Source of the DNA: Firmicutes bacterium CAG:124 | Lineage (GTDB): Bacteria; Bacillota; Clostridia; Oscillospirales; Oscillospiraceae | Reading direction: 5' to 3' | NCBI GenBank assembly: GCA_000432135.1 | Contig: HF990594.1 | Span: forward strand, 26,384-35,330 | DNA length: 8,947 bases | In this document: piece by piece, positions 1 through 5,482 of the stretch | Layout: the number at the start of each line of letters is the position of its first letter | Numbering within the stretch: position 1 is the first letter of the stretch | Position numbers and translations under genes: made by a program | The notes under the pieces: generated by a model | The model's input: only the letters and a program-made list of their open reading frames with translations | Databases searched by the model: none | What the model was told of the DNA's origin: nothing

Positions 1-56
1 GAAAGCGGTTCGGCCGGAACAAGGCGATTTCGCGGTATCGTTTCCCGGAAAAATAA
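1..56 (+). CDS. possible 3' tail of an upstream gene (unidentified)
   Basis: The frame beginning at base 3 is open from the window edge to a TAA at 54-56 and would encode the basic tail KRFGRNKAISRYRFPEK. Its codons (CGG, GGC, AAG, GCG, CCG) resemble those of the downstream genes. The other two forward frames are also open here (stops at 86-88 and 100-102), so the choice rests on codon style alone. Seventeen residues are too few to name a family. If real, it is the last gene before the packaging module. Confidence 0.3.
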   Translation, partial: KRFGRNKAISRYRFPEK

Positions 57-63
57 GATTGCC

Positions 64-95
64 ACCCATTGCCTGTTTTTTCTGCTAAAATGGGT
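64..95. repeat. 7-bp inverted repeat around the -10 candidate
   Basis: ACCCATT at 64-70 is the exact reverse complement of AATGGGT at 89-95, with 18 nt between. The right arm overlaps the candidate -10 hexamer (86-91), a place where a repressor or activator operator would act. It may equally be chance. Confidence 0.35.
83..91 (+). promoter_or_regulatory. possible extended -10 promoter
   Basis: TGCTAAAAT contains the TGn extension followed by TAAAAT, a 5/6 match to TATAAT. A TTGCCA hexamer lies at 59-64 but the 21-nt spacing is too long for a normal sigma-70/sigma-A promoter, and TTGCCT at 69-74 is too close (11 nt). Only the extended -10 supports it. Transcription would start near 98 and meet the terminator at 157-191 after roughly 95 nt. 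Confidence 0.22.
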
Positions 96-97
96 AT

Positions 98-111
98 TGT
101 GAAAAGTCACA
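98..111. repeat. perfect dyad TGTGA-N4-TCACA
   Basis: TGTGA at 98-102 and TCACA at 107-111 form a perfect inverted repeat around AAAG. The half-sites look like those of CRP-family regulators, but the classic CRP spacing is 6 nt, not 4, so no regulator is named. It lies where transcription from the candidate promoter would begin, so it could be an operator or a small hairpin in the leader RNA. Confidence 0.35.
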
Positions 112-120
112 GATACGAAA

Positions 121-143
121 CGGGCGGCGGAATCCTCCCCGCT
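121..143. other. candidate cos (cosN-like) site
   Basis: GGGCGGCGG at 122-130 matches the first eight bases of the lambda 12-nt cohesive end (GGGCGGCGACCT). It sits in a hyphenated dyad centred on base 132: the pairs 122/142, 124/140, 126/138, 127/137, 129/135, 130/134 and 131/133 are complementary. Partial twofold symmetry is a property of lambda-type cosN. It lies 133 nt before the first terminase-like start; lambda cosN lies a comparable distance before Nu1. The gpA-type large terminase predicts a cos phage. The site is inferred by analogy, and G-rich sequence makes partial matches easy. Confidence 0.3.
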
Positions 144-156
144 GGCCCTGACACCG

Positions 157-191
157 AAAACGGACCATGTTTTGAACATGGCCCGTTTTTT
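157..191 (+). terminator. intrinsic (Rho-independent) terminator
   Basis: AAAACGG (157-163) pairs with CCGTTTT (183-189) and CCATGTT (165-171) pairs with AACATGG (175-181), with a single A-C mismatch between the two blocks and a 3-nt loop (172-174). The downstream arm runs into six T residues (186-191). This is a long, stable stem with a U-tract and stands 63 nt ahead of the first packaging gene. It should stop transcription entering from upstream unless an antiterminator acts. Confidence 0.8.
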
Positions 192-202
192 GCACGCTTC
201 CG
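186..202 (+). repeat. direct repeat copy 1 (TTTTTTGCACGCTTCCG)
   Basis: Seventeen bases that recur at 1262-1278 with a single change (C193 versus A1269). Here the T run is the terminator tail and the ACGCTTCCG part forms the left arm of the stem-loop at 195-219. The other copy is in the gap after the first terminase-like gene, so the two copies flank that gene. Confidence 0.7.
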
Positions 203-219
203 GGCGGACCCGCGAAGCG
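195..219 (+). other. stem-loop between terminator and first RBS
   Basis: CGCTTC-CGGG (195-204) pairs with CCCG (209-212) and GAAGCG (214-219) around a CGGA loop, with one bulged C at 213. There is no T-tract after it, so it is not a terminator. It ends 17 nt before the AAAGGGGG ribosome binding site (238-245). It could be an RNA element or the DNA footprint of a packaging-protein site. Confidence 0.45.
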
Positions 220-254
220 GAAAATGAAAAACAAACGAAAGGGGGTGCGGACGC

Positions 255-1190
255 ATGGCGCGCGATAGAAGCCCCGAACGGGACAAGGCCCGGCAGATTT
301 GGCTGGATTCCGGCGGGACGATGACGGCGCGGGAGGTTGCGGAGAAAGTCGGAGCGAAGCCCGAACAGGTCCGAAAATGGAAGAGCCTTGACGACTGGAA
401 CGCCGCGCTTGAAGCGCAGAAGCCGCCACGGAAACGCGGCGGGCAACCCGGCAATAAGAACGCCGCGGGAGCGGGTGCGCCTATGGGGAATAAGAATGCC
501 GAAACACACGGCGCATATTCCGCCGTTCGCGTTGCCGATCTTCCCCCGGAACAGCGGGAGTATATCGAGGGTATCACCCTTGAAACCGAAGCGAATATGC
601 TTACGGAATTACGGTTGCTGATTGCAAAAGAAGCAGACTTGCAAAACAAGATTGCCGCGCTGGAGGGGGCCGACCCCGACACCCTGTATATTGACCGCGT
701 TGTTGAAATGAGAACGCCGAAAGGTCAAGAGCGTTTGAAACAGCAAATGGAGAAGCTGGAAGCCCTGCAACGGGAAGAAGATTCGTTGCTTTGGGATATG
801 GACACAGAGAGCGGCAAGCCGCCGACACGACAGCAGGAAAAGAAGCTGGAACGCCTACAACGTGAGATTGCGGCCTTGCAGGACACGACGGGCGACAAGG
901 CCCGTGAACTGGAAGAGAGCGCATATAACGTCACAATGCAGACGGTCATAAAGGCCAGCGCATTCGACCGGGCAATGAAGCTTGAAGCAGAGTTGAACAA
1001 GATACACGGGCGAATCATCAAACTGTTAGATTCTATCAAGGGGTACGAACTGGAAAGCCGCCGGGTGCGCCTTGAAGAGCGCAAATATAATCTTGCAAAG
1101 CAAAAACTTTCGGGCGCTTTCGAGATTGACCCCGAAACGGGAGAGATCAACGACGAAACAGAGGGCGACGGCGACGTGTTCGCCGACTGA
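255..1190 (+). CDS. PBSX/YjcR-type terminase small subunit-like protein
   Basis: A 311-residue protein whose N-terminus matches the Gram-positive phage small-terminase family (XtmA/YjcR type, PF10668-like). MARDRSPERDKA opens it, a helix-turn-helix lies at about 23-46 (TAREVAEKVGAKPEQVRKWK), and a basic stretch with two GNKNA motifs at 66-70 and 78-82 (the second followed by ETHG) is the usual signature. Residues 110-135 and 158-212 are strongly predicted coiled coil by eye (heptad Leu with Glu/Lys/Arg), and 225-285 is a further helical region rich in charge; the tail is acidic. The family recognises packaging sites on phage DNA and recruits the large subunit. Start ATG is supported by AAAGGGGG at 238-245. 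It is odd that a second small subunit of a different (Nu1) type follows, so this one may be an accessory or regulatory DNA-binding protein. The family call is firm for the N-terminal 90 residues, less so for the function here. Confidence 0.8.
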   Translation: MARDRSPERDKARQIWLDSGGTMTAREVAEKVGAKPEQVRKWKSLDDWNAALEAQKPPRKRGGQPGNKNAAGAGAPMGNKNAETHGAYSAVRVADLPPEQREYIEGITLETEANMLTELRLLIAKEADLQNKIAALEGADPDTLYIDRVVEMRTPKGQERLKQQMEKLEALQREEDSLLWDMDTESGKPPTRQQEKKLERLQREIAALQDTTGDKARELEESAYNVTMQTVIKASAFDRAMKLEAELNKIHGRIIKLLDSIKGYELESRRVRLEERKYNLAKQKLSGAFEIDPETGEINDETEGDGDVFAD

Positions 1191-1255
1191 ATATAGGTTC
1201 TTCCGGCGGCGGAGAAAGCCCGCGGGTTCGGCGACGCCCAGCGTTTTTTTAGGTG

Positions 1256-1267
1256 AAAAAATTTTTT
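1256..1267. other. A6T6 tract (likely bent DNA)
   Basis: AAAAAATTTTTT is a perfect 12-bp palindrome in otherwise GC-rich DNA, with T7 at 1244-1250 just before it. A-tracts of this kind bend DNA intrinsically. In lambda the cosB region is bent by IHF between terminase-binding repeats; the resemblance is an inference. Confidence 0.5.
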
Positions 1268-1278
1268 GAACGCTTCCG
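1262..1278 (+). repeat. direct repeat copy 2 (TTTTTTGAACGCTTCCG)
   Basis: Matches 186-202 at 16 of 17 positions. Its last five bases, with one more T, also start a small hairpin (TTCCG with CGGAA at 1286-1290). It lies 72 nt after the stop of the first terminase-like gene, as its partner lies 53 nt before that gene's start. Confidence 0.7.
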
Positions 1279-1302
1279 CGTTTGCCGGAAATGCGTTGCC
1301 GG
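1278..1302 (+). repeat. two tandem GCGTT(T)GCCGG motifs
   Basis: GCGTTTGCCGG (1278-1288) is followed by GCGTTGCCGG (1293-1302), differing only by one T and starting 15 nt apart. A further GCGTT is at 1241-1245. Short repeated motifs upstream of a Nu1-type gene could be small-terminase binding sites, as with the R sites of lambda cosB, although the sequences differ. Two copies alone are thin evidence. Confidence 0.4.
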
Positions 1303-1346
1303 GGGGTGTATTTGAGAAAAGAGAGGTCAAGAGGGGTGAAAAAAGC

Positions 1347-1841
1347 ATGAAACTTTACGACGTGAAAGCGGTTGCGCGGTTCTTGGACGTTTCCGAACGC
1401 CGCGTGCGGCAGTTGCGCGACGAAAAGGTGATTGCAGAGGTCCGCCCCGGCCTGTATGACCTGATCGACACGAACCACCGCTATATAAACTACCTACGCA
1501 AGCGGAACCCGGAAAGCGAAGAAACGATTGATTACAACACGGAGCGGGCAAAGCTGGTCCGGGCGAAGCGGAAAAATGAAGAATACGAATTGCAGTTGAA
1601 AGAAAACAAGCTTCATTCGTCGGAGGACATCGAAGCCGTTATGAAAGATATGCTTGTGAACTTCAAAGCGCGGCTTATGGCTATTCCGGCGAAGCTTGCC
1701 CCGGTCCTTTGCAAGAAAACGGACCGGGCGGAAATCTTCAAACTGCTAAAAGAGCATATCGACGAAGCCTTGTTGGAGTTGTCGGACTTCAACGGGACTT
1801 TCGGAGAAAGGGGGAACGACGGTGAAACAAGCGACGATTGA
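1347..1841 (+). CDS. Nu1-like terminase small subunit
   Basis: A 164-residue protein of the lambda Nu1/DUF1441-like type, close to the 181 residues of Nu1. Residues 1-25 form a helix-turn-helix (YDVKAVARFLDVSERRVRQL) and 26-50 a wing with YDLIDTNHRYINYL, matching the winged-helix plan in which Nu1 binds cos. Residues 63-90 (NTERAKLVRAKRKNEEYELQ) form the charged dimerising helix, and 96-146 a helical C-terminal part expected to contact the large subunit. I chose the ATG at 1347 because GAGGGGTG at 1331-1338 lies 8 nt before it and the protein then begins at the DNA-binding domain; an upstream TTG at 1266 is less credible. Its last 20 bases overlap the large terminase start, which suggests coupled translation. 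Confidence 0.85.
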   Translation: MKLYDVKAVARFLDVSERRVRQLRDEKVIAEVRPGLYDLIDTNHRYINYLRKRNPESEETIDYNTERAKLVRAKRKNEEYELQLKENKLHSSEDIEAVMKDMLVNFKARLMAIPAKLAPVLCKKTDRAEIFKLLKEHIDEALLELSDFNGTFGERGNDGETSDD

Positions 1842-3642
1842 CCTTTTCACCCGAATTTTTGCCGTTCTTGCCCCGCCCCCGGACATGACAATTTCAGAAT
1901 GGGCGGACGAATACCGCCGTCTTTCCTCCGAATCATCGGCGGAGCCGGGCCGCTGGCGCACGTCAAAGGCCCCATATCAGAAAGAAATCATGGACGCAAT
2001 ATGCGACGTAAGCATTCAGAAAGTTGTTGTAATGAGCGCCGCACAGATCGGCAAGACGGACGGGTTCATATTGAACCCGATAGGGTATTTCATGCACTAC
2101 GACCCGTCGCCGATCATGGTATTACAGCCGACCATACAGATGGCGGAAACGTTCAGCAAAGACCGCCTTTCCCCTATGTTGCGGGACACGCCCGTTCTAC
2201 GTGACCGGGTGAACGACAAAGCCCGGAACAGCGGGAACACGATCTTGCAAAAGATTTTCCCCGGCGGTCATGTGACTATGGTGGGCGCAAATTCCCCGTC
2301 GTCCCTTGCTTCCCGTCCGATTCGGATATTACTTGCGGACGAAATCGACCGATACCCGGCGACGGCGGGCAATGAGGGCGACCCCCTCTTGCTTGCCGGA
2401 AAGCGGCTTACAACCTTTTGGAACAAGAAAGAAGTTGACGTTTCAACCCCGACAATCAAGGGGCTTTCCCGAATCGAAGTCGAATACGAACACAGCACAC
2501 AAGAGGAATGGAACGTTCCTTGCCCCGCGTGCAAGGCGCTGACCCCGCTTGAATGGGCAAACATCGTATTTGACCGGGAAAACCTCGACGAAATCGGGTG
2601 CGTTTGCCCGGCGTGCGGCGTGCTATCCTCCGAAACGGAATGGAAAGAACACTTTTCCGGCGGGCGGTTTATTGCGAAGTACCCGGAACGAAAGGTTCGG
2701 GGCTTTCACCTGAACGCCCTTGCTTCCCTGTTCGTCGAATGGCGGGAAATTGTGCAAAAGTTCCTTACCGCAAACGACGAAAAGAAGAAAGGCAATATTG
2801 AACTTCTCAAAGTCTGGACCAACACAGAGATGGGGCAGACATGGGAGGAAGAGGGCGAACAACTCGAAACGGACGACCTTTACAAGCGCCGTGAAAAGTA
2901 TAATTGCGAAGTGCCGGAAGAAGTGCTGGTGCTGACCGCTGGCGTTGACGTTCAGGACAACCGTTTTGAAGTTGAGGTTGTCGGCTGGGGCGAAGAGAAA
3001 GAAAGCTGGGGTATCAAGTATCAAGCGATATACGGGGATTTGAAGTTAAAGCCCGTTTGGGACGAACTCGACAAGGTGCTTTCGCAGACGTTCACGACCG
3101 CCGACGGGCGGCGGCTGAAAATCATTTGCACGTGCATTGATTCCGGCGGACACTTCACGACGCAAGTTTACCGCTTTTGCAAAGAGCGGACGGCCCGCCG
3201 GGTATTCGCTATCAAGGGCAAGGGCGGAGCGGACGTGCCGTATTACAACCGCCCATCGACCGCAAACAGCGTCAAAGCGCCGCTATTCACAATCGGCGTT
3301 GACACGGGAAAAGCGATCTTGTATCAGCGGCTGGGCATTCAGGAAGAGGGGCCGAATTACTGCCATTTCCCGAAAGAGAAAGACAGAGGGTACACGCAAG
3401 AGTATTTCCGCGGCCTGACCGCTGAAAAAATGGTGATGACCTACAAGAAAGGCAAAGCGCAATACGTGTGGACGCTGAAAGACGGCGGGTACAAGCGGAA
3501 TGAACCGCTTGATATTCGGAACTACGCAACCGCCGCGCTGGAGATTGCGAACCCGGTTTTGAAAAAGCCGGACCGCGACGCGCCGCCAGCCCCGCCCCGC
3601 AAGCGCGGCAGACGGTCCAGAGGAAACGGAGGGATAATATAA
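1822..3642 (+). CDS. terL: terminase large subunit, lambda gpA family
   Basis: The packaging motor and nuclease: it cuts concatemeric DNA at cos and pumps it into the prohead with ATP. The 606 residues compare with 641 for lambda gpA. Visible parts are a conserved entry segment (ISEWADEYRRLSSESSAEPG, 24-43), a deviant Walker A at 72-81 (SAAQIGKTDG), Walker B at 169-176 (ILLADEID), a zinc-ribbon-like set of cysteines C234/C237 and C262/C265, and an RNase H-like nuclease half starting at GVDVQDNR (374-381), with acidic D376, D440 (CIDSGG) and a late D564 (PLDIRNYA) as likely metal ligands. The tail is Pro/Arg/Lys rich. Start is GTG with AAAGGGGG at 1807-1814, 7 nt away; no better ATG precedes the conserved entry segment. 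Its TAA abuts the next ATG directly. Confidence 0.95.
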   Translation: MKQATIDLFTRIFAVLAPPPDMTISEWADEYRRLSSESSAEPGRWRTSKAPYQKEIMDAICDVSIQKVVVMSAAQIGKTDGFILNPIGYFMHYDPSPIMVLQPTIQMAETFSKDRLSPMLRDTPVLRDRVNDKARNSGNTILQKIFPGGHVTMVGANSPSSLASRPIRILLADEIDRYPATAGNEGDPLLLAGKRLTTFWNKKEVDVSTPTIKGLSRIEVEYEHSTQEEWNVPCPACKALTPLEWANIVFDRENLDEIGCVCPACGVLSSETEWKEHFSGGRFIAKYPERKVRGFHLNALASLFVEWREIVQKFLTANDEKKKGNIELLKVWTNTEMGQTWEEEGEQLETDDLYKRREKYNCEVPEEVLVLTAGVDVQDNRFEVEVVGWGEEKESWGIKYQAIYGDLKLKPVWDELDKVLSQTFTTADGRRLKIICTCIDSGGHFTTQVYRFCKERTARRVFAIKGKGGADVPYYNRPSTANSVKAPLFTIGVDTGKAILYQRLGIQEEGPNYCHFPKEKDRGYTQEYFRGLTAEKMVMTYKKGKAQYVWTLKDGGYKRNEPLDIRNYATAALEIANPVLKKPDRDAPPAPPRKRGRRSRGNGGII

Positions 3643-3882
3643 ATGGCAAATGGAATCAGCCTTGAAATTGCAAAAAAGCACCTTGACGCATGGCTAACCG
3701 CCGAATTGGAGGTTACGACACATCAAAGCTATACGATAGGTTCACGGAGCCTGACAAAAGCGAACCTTTCGGAGATCAGACAGCAGATTGAATATTGGAG
3801 AAATCAGGTTGCGCGGCTGGAGAACATCGAAAAGCGCGGCGGAAGAAACCGTGTTTTCCGCGCCGTTCCGCGGGACCTGTAA
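3643..3882 (+). CDS. gpW-like / DUF6148-like head-tail joining protein
   Basis: A 79-residue protein in the slot of lambda W between terminase and portal. Residues 3-22 (NGISLEIAKKHLDAWLTAEL) form a helix, the middle carries SYTIGSRSLTKANL (29-42) and then a second helix EIRQQIEYWRNQVARLE (44-60) before a basic tail. This helix-hairpin-helix plan fits small gpW-type proteins that plug the portal after packaging, and the SYxIGSRSLTxAxLSEIRxQIEYW pattern is typical of the family usually called DUF6148 in Firmicutes phages. The ATG follows the terminase TAA with no gap, and GGAGGG at 3628-3633 lies inside the terminase tail. The role rests on position and size as much as on sequence. Confidence 0.8.
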   Translation: MANGISLEIAKKHLDAWLTAELEVTTHQSYTIGSRSLTKANLSEIRQQIEYWRNQVARLENIEKRGGRNRVFRAVPRDL

Positions 3883-3901
3883 GAAAGGACGGTGAAGCGG
3901 A

Positions 3902-5482
3902 TTGAATGTATTTGACCGCGTAATTGCGGCGGTATCGCCCGAAAGAGCCTTGAAACGGGCTGGGGCGCGTCGCAAATTACAGATACTTGACAGCGGGTAC
4001 AGCAATTACGGCGCGTCGGTAACGAAAAAATCGCTTGCCGGGTGGCTTTACGGCGGCGGGTCCGCACGGGAGGACATACAAGAAAACCTTTCCGTTCTCC
4101 GCCAGCGTTGCCGTGATCTTTACATGGGCGTTCCTCTTGCGACGGGCGCGTTGAAAACGTGCCGAACAAACGTCGTCGGGTCCGGCTTGAAGCTGAAAAG
4201 TCAAGTCGATTATGAGGTTTTGGGAATCAGCGAAGAGGAAGCGCGGGACCTTGAATGCAAGATCGAACGGGAATTTGCTTTGTGGGCGGATTCCCCCGCT
4301 TGCGATTTGGAGCGGCTGGACAACTTTTACGAACTCCAGCAACTTGCCTTTCTGAATTGGCTTATGAGCGGGGACGTTATCGCAACGCTTCCCGTGACAA
4401 GCCGGGTGAATATGCCCTATGATCTCCGAATCTGCTTGATTGAAGCGGATAGGTTAAGCAACCCGCACGGGGACACAGGCGACCCGCACATTGTCGGCGG
4501 CGTTGAAACGAACGACGCGGGCGAAGTCGTCGCATACCATATCAGCACCCACCACCCCCTTTCGTATGAATTTACGGAAATGAAGTGGACGCGGGTTGAA
4601 GCATGGGGCGAAAAGACCGGGCGGCGCAATGTGATTCACATTATGAACCGGGAGCGAATCGGACAGCGCCGCGGCGTGCCGTTCCTTGCCCCGGTCATCG
4701 AAGCGTTGAAGCAGTTAGGACGATACACCGACGCGGAACTTGTCGCCGCCGTCGTTTCGGGTATGTTTACGGTATTCATCGAAAAGGAAAGCGCGTCGGC
4801 TGACGGCGCTTTCGGTGAAATTATCCCGGAAGAAGCACAGGTGGACGCGGACGACGACAGCACGATTGAACTTGCGCCCGGCGCAATCGTGGACTTGAAC
4901 GAGGGCGAAAAGGCGCACGACATGAACCCCGGCAGACCGAACACAGCGTTTGACGGGTTCGTGATTGCCATTTGCCGACAGATCGGCGCGGCCCTTGAAA
5001 TTCCTTACGAACTGCTGGTAAAGAACTTCAACGCGTCGTACAGCGCGTCACGCGGCGCGCTTTTGGAAGCATGGAAAATGTTTCGTATGTATCGGACATG
5101 GCTTGCAAACGATTTTTGCCAGCCCATTTATGAAGAGTGGTTCGCGGAAGCCGTCGCAAAGGGAAGAATCCCCGCGCCCGGCTTTTTTACCGACCCGATC
5201 ATTCGCAAGGCGTACACCGGGGCGGAGTGGAACGGCCCGGCGCAGGGCCTTTTGAACCCGGTTCAGGAAGTCACCGCGGCGGAAAAGCGCGTACAAAACG
5301 GCTTTTCAACCCGTGACCGTGAAGCAATGGAAATGAACGGGTCCGATTTCTACCAAAACGCGGCGCAGTTAAGGCGCGAAGAAAAGCTATTAAAGGAGGT
5401 CAAGGGCGATGGCACAGGAAGCCAAAAAGAAGAGCGGCCCGGCGAAGAACCCGGACAATCAAGCACAGAACCCGAAAAATAA
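3902..5482 (+). CDS. portal protein, lambda gpB family
   Basis: Forms the dodecameric ring at one head vertex through which DNA enters and leaves; it docks terminase outside and the connector later. At 526 residues it is near lambda gpB (533). Recognisable segments are GGGSAREDI (51-59), RTNVVGSGLKLKS (88-100), ISEEEARDLE (109-118), the conserved SGDVI (156-160), IEADRLSNP (180-188), RGVPFLAPV (257-265), IPYELLVKNFNASYSASRGALLEAW (367-391, crown/wing region) and a QEV-GFSTRDREAMEMNG helix (455-480). The start is TTG at 3902, because no ATG or GTG lies in frame before residue 75; GAAAGGA at 3883-3889 (12 nt) or GGTG at 3891-3894 (7 nt) would serve as ribosome binding site. The Gly/Glu/Pro-rich tail (503-526) is out of frame with the protease start. 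Confidence 0.94.
   Translation: MNVFDRVIAAVSPERALKRAGARRKLQILDSGYSNYGASVTKKSLAGWLYGGGSAREDIQENLSVLRQRCRDLYMGVPLATGALKTCRTNVVGSGLKLKSQVDYEVLGISEEEARDLECKIEREFALWADSPACDLERLDNFYELQQLAFLNWLMSGDVIATLPVTSRVNMPYDLRICLIEADRLSNPHGDTGDPHIVGGVETNDAGEVVAYHISTHHPLSYEFTEMKWTRVEAWGEKTGRRNVIHIMNRERIGQRRGVPFLAPVIEALKQLGRYTDAELVAAVVSGMFTVFIEKESASADGAFGEIIPEEAQVDADDDSTIELAPGAIVDLNEGEKAHDMNPGRPNTAFDGFVIAICRQIGAALEIPYELLVKNFNASYSASRGALLEAWKMFRMYRTWLANDFCQPIYEEWFAEAVAKGRIPAPGFFTDPIIRKAYTGAEWNGPAQGLLNPVQEVTAAEKRVQNGFSTRDREAMEMNGSDFYQNAAQLRREEKLLKEVKGDGTGSQKEERPGEEPGQSSTEPEK

Larger units (their letters stand above)
57..254. other. non-coding leader of the packaging module
   Basis: No convincing gene is seen between the possible upstream tail and the first terminase-like gene. 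The stretch holds two short dyads, an extended -10 candidate, a G-rich hyphenated dyad, a strong terminator and a stem-loop, each listed separately. Long minus-strand open frames crossing it (107-682, 85-429) are opposite-strand shadows of the first gene. Position and content fit a regulatory and possibly cos-containing leader, which in lambda-type phages lies directly upstream of the small terminase gene. Confidence 0.6.
1191..1346. other. non-coding gap with AT-rich dyad and short repeats
   Basis: This is the only sizeable gap inside the module. It contains the perfect 8-bp palindrome CCCGCGGG (1219-1226), the dyad AGCGTT/AACGCT (1240-1245, 1269-1274) enclosing T7 and A6T6 (1256-1267), the second copy of the 17-nt direct repeat (1262-1278), and GCGTTTGCCGG/GCGTTGCCGG (1278-1288, 1293-1302). 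An in-frame TTG at 1266 could extend the next gene upstream, but it lacks a ribosome binding site and the added 27 residues look unlike Nu1 proteins. A weak 4-bp stem before T7 at 1232-1250 is a poor terminator. Location before a Nu1-like gene makes a packaging-protein binding region plausible. Confidence 0.55.

Noticed and set aside
39..54. CGTTTCC resembling a lambda cosB R-site start
   Set aside because: Only seven bases match, there is just one copy, and it lies upstream of the candidate cosN rather than between it and the small terminase gene.
1232..1250. Possible terminator before the Nu1-like gene (ACGC-CCA-GCGT then T7)
   Set aside because: The stem is just 4 bp with a 3-nt loop, too weak to call; a stop here would also cut the first gene from the rest of the module.
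1266..1346. Upstream TTG start extending the Nu1-like protein by 27 residues
   Set aside because: No good ribosome binding site before TTG 1266. The ATG at 1347 has GAGGGGTG 8 nt away and begins exactly at the HTH domain.
725..1348. 207-codon minus-strand open frame crossing the gap at 1191-1346
   Set aside because: Ser-rich, low-complexity product opposite the coiled-coil coding part of the first gene. No ribosome binding site or family feature was seen; it is a shadow extending by chance into the gap.
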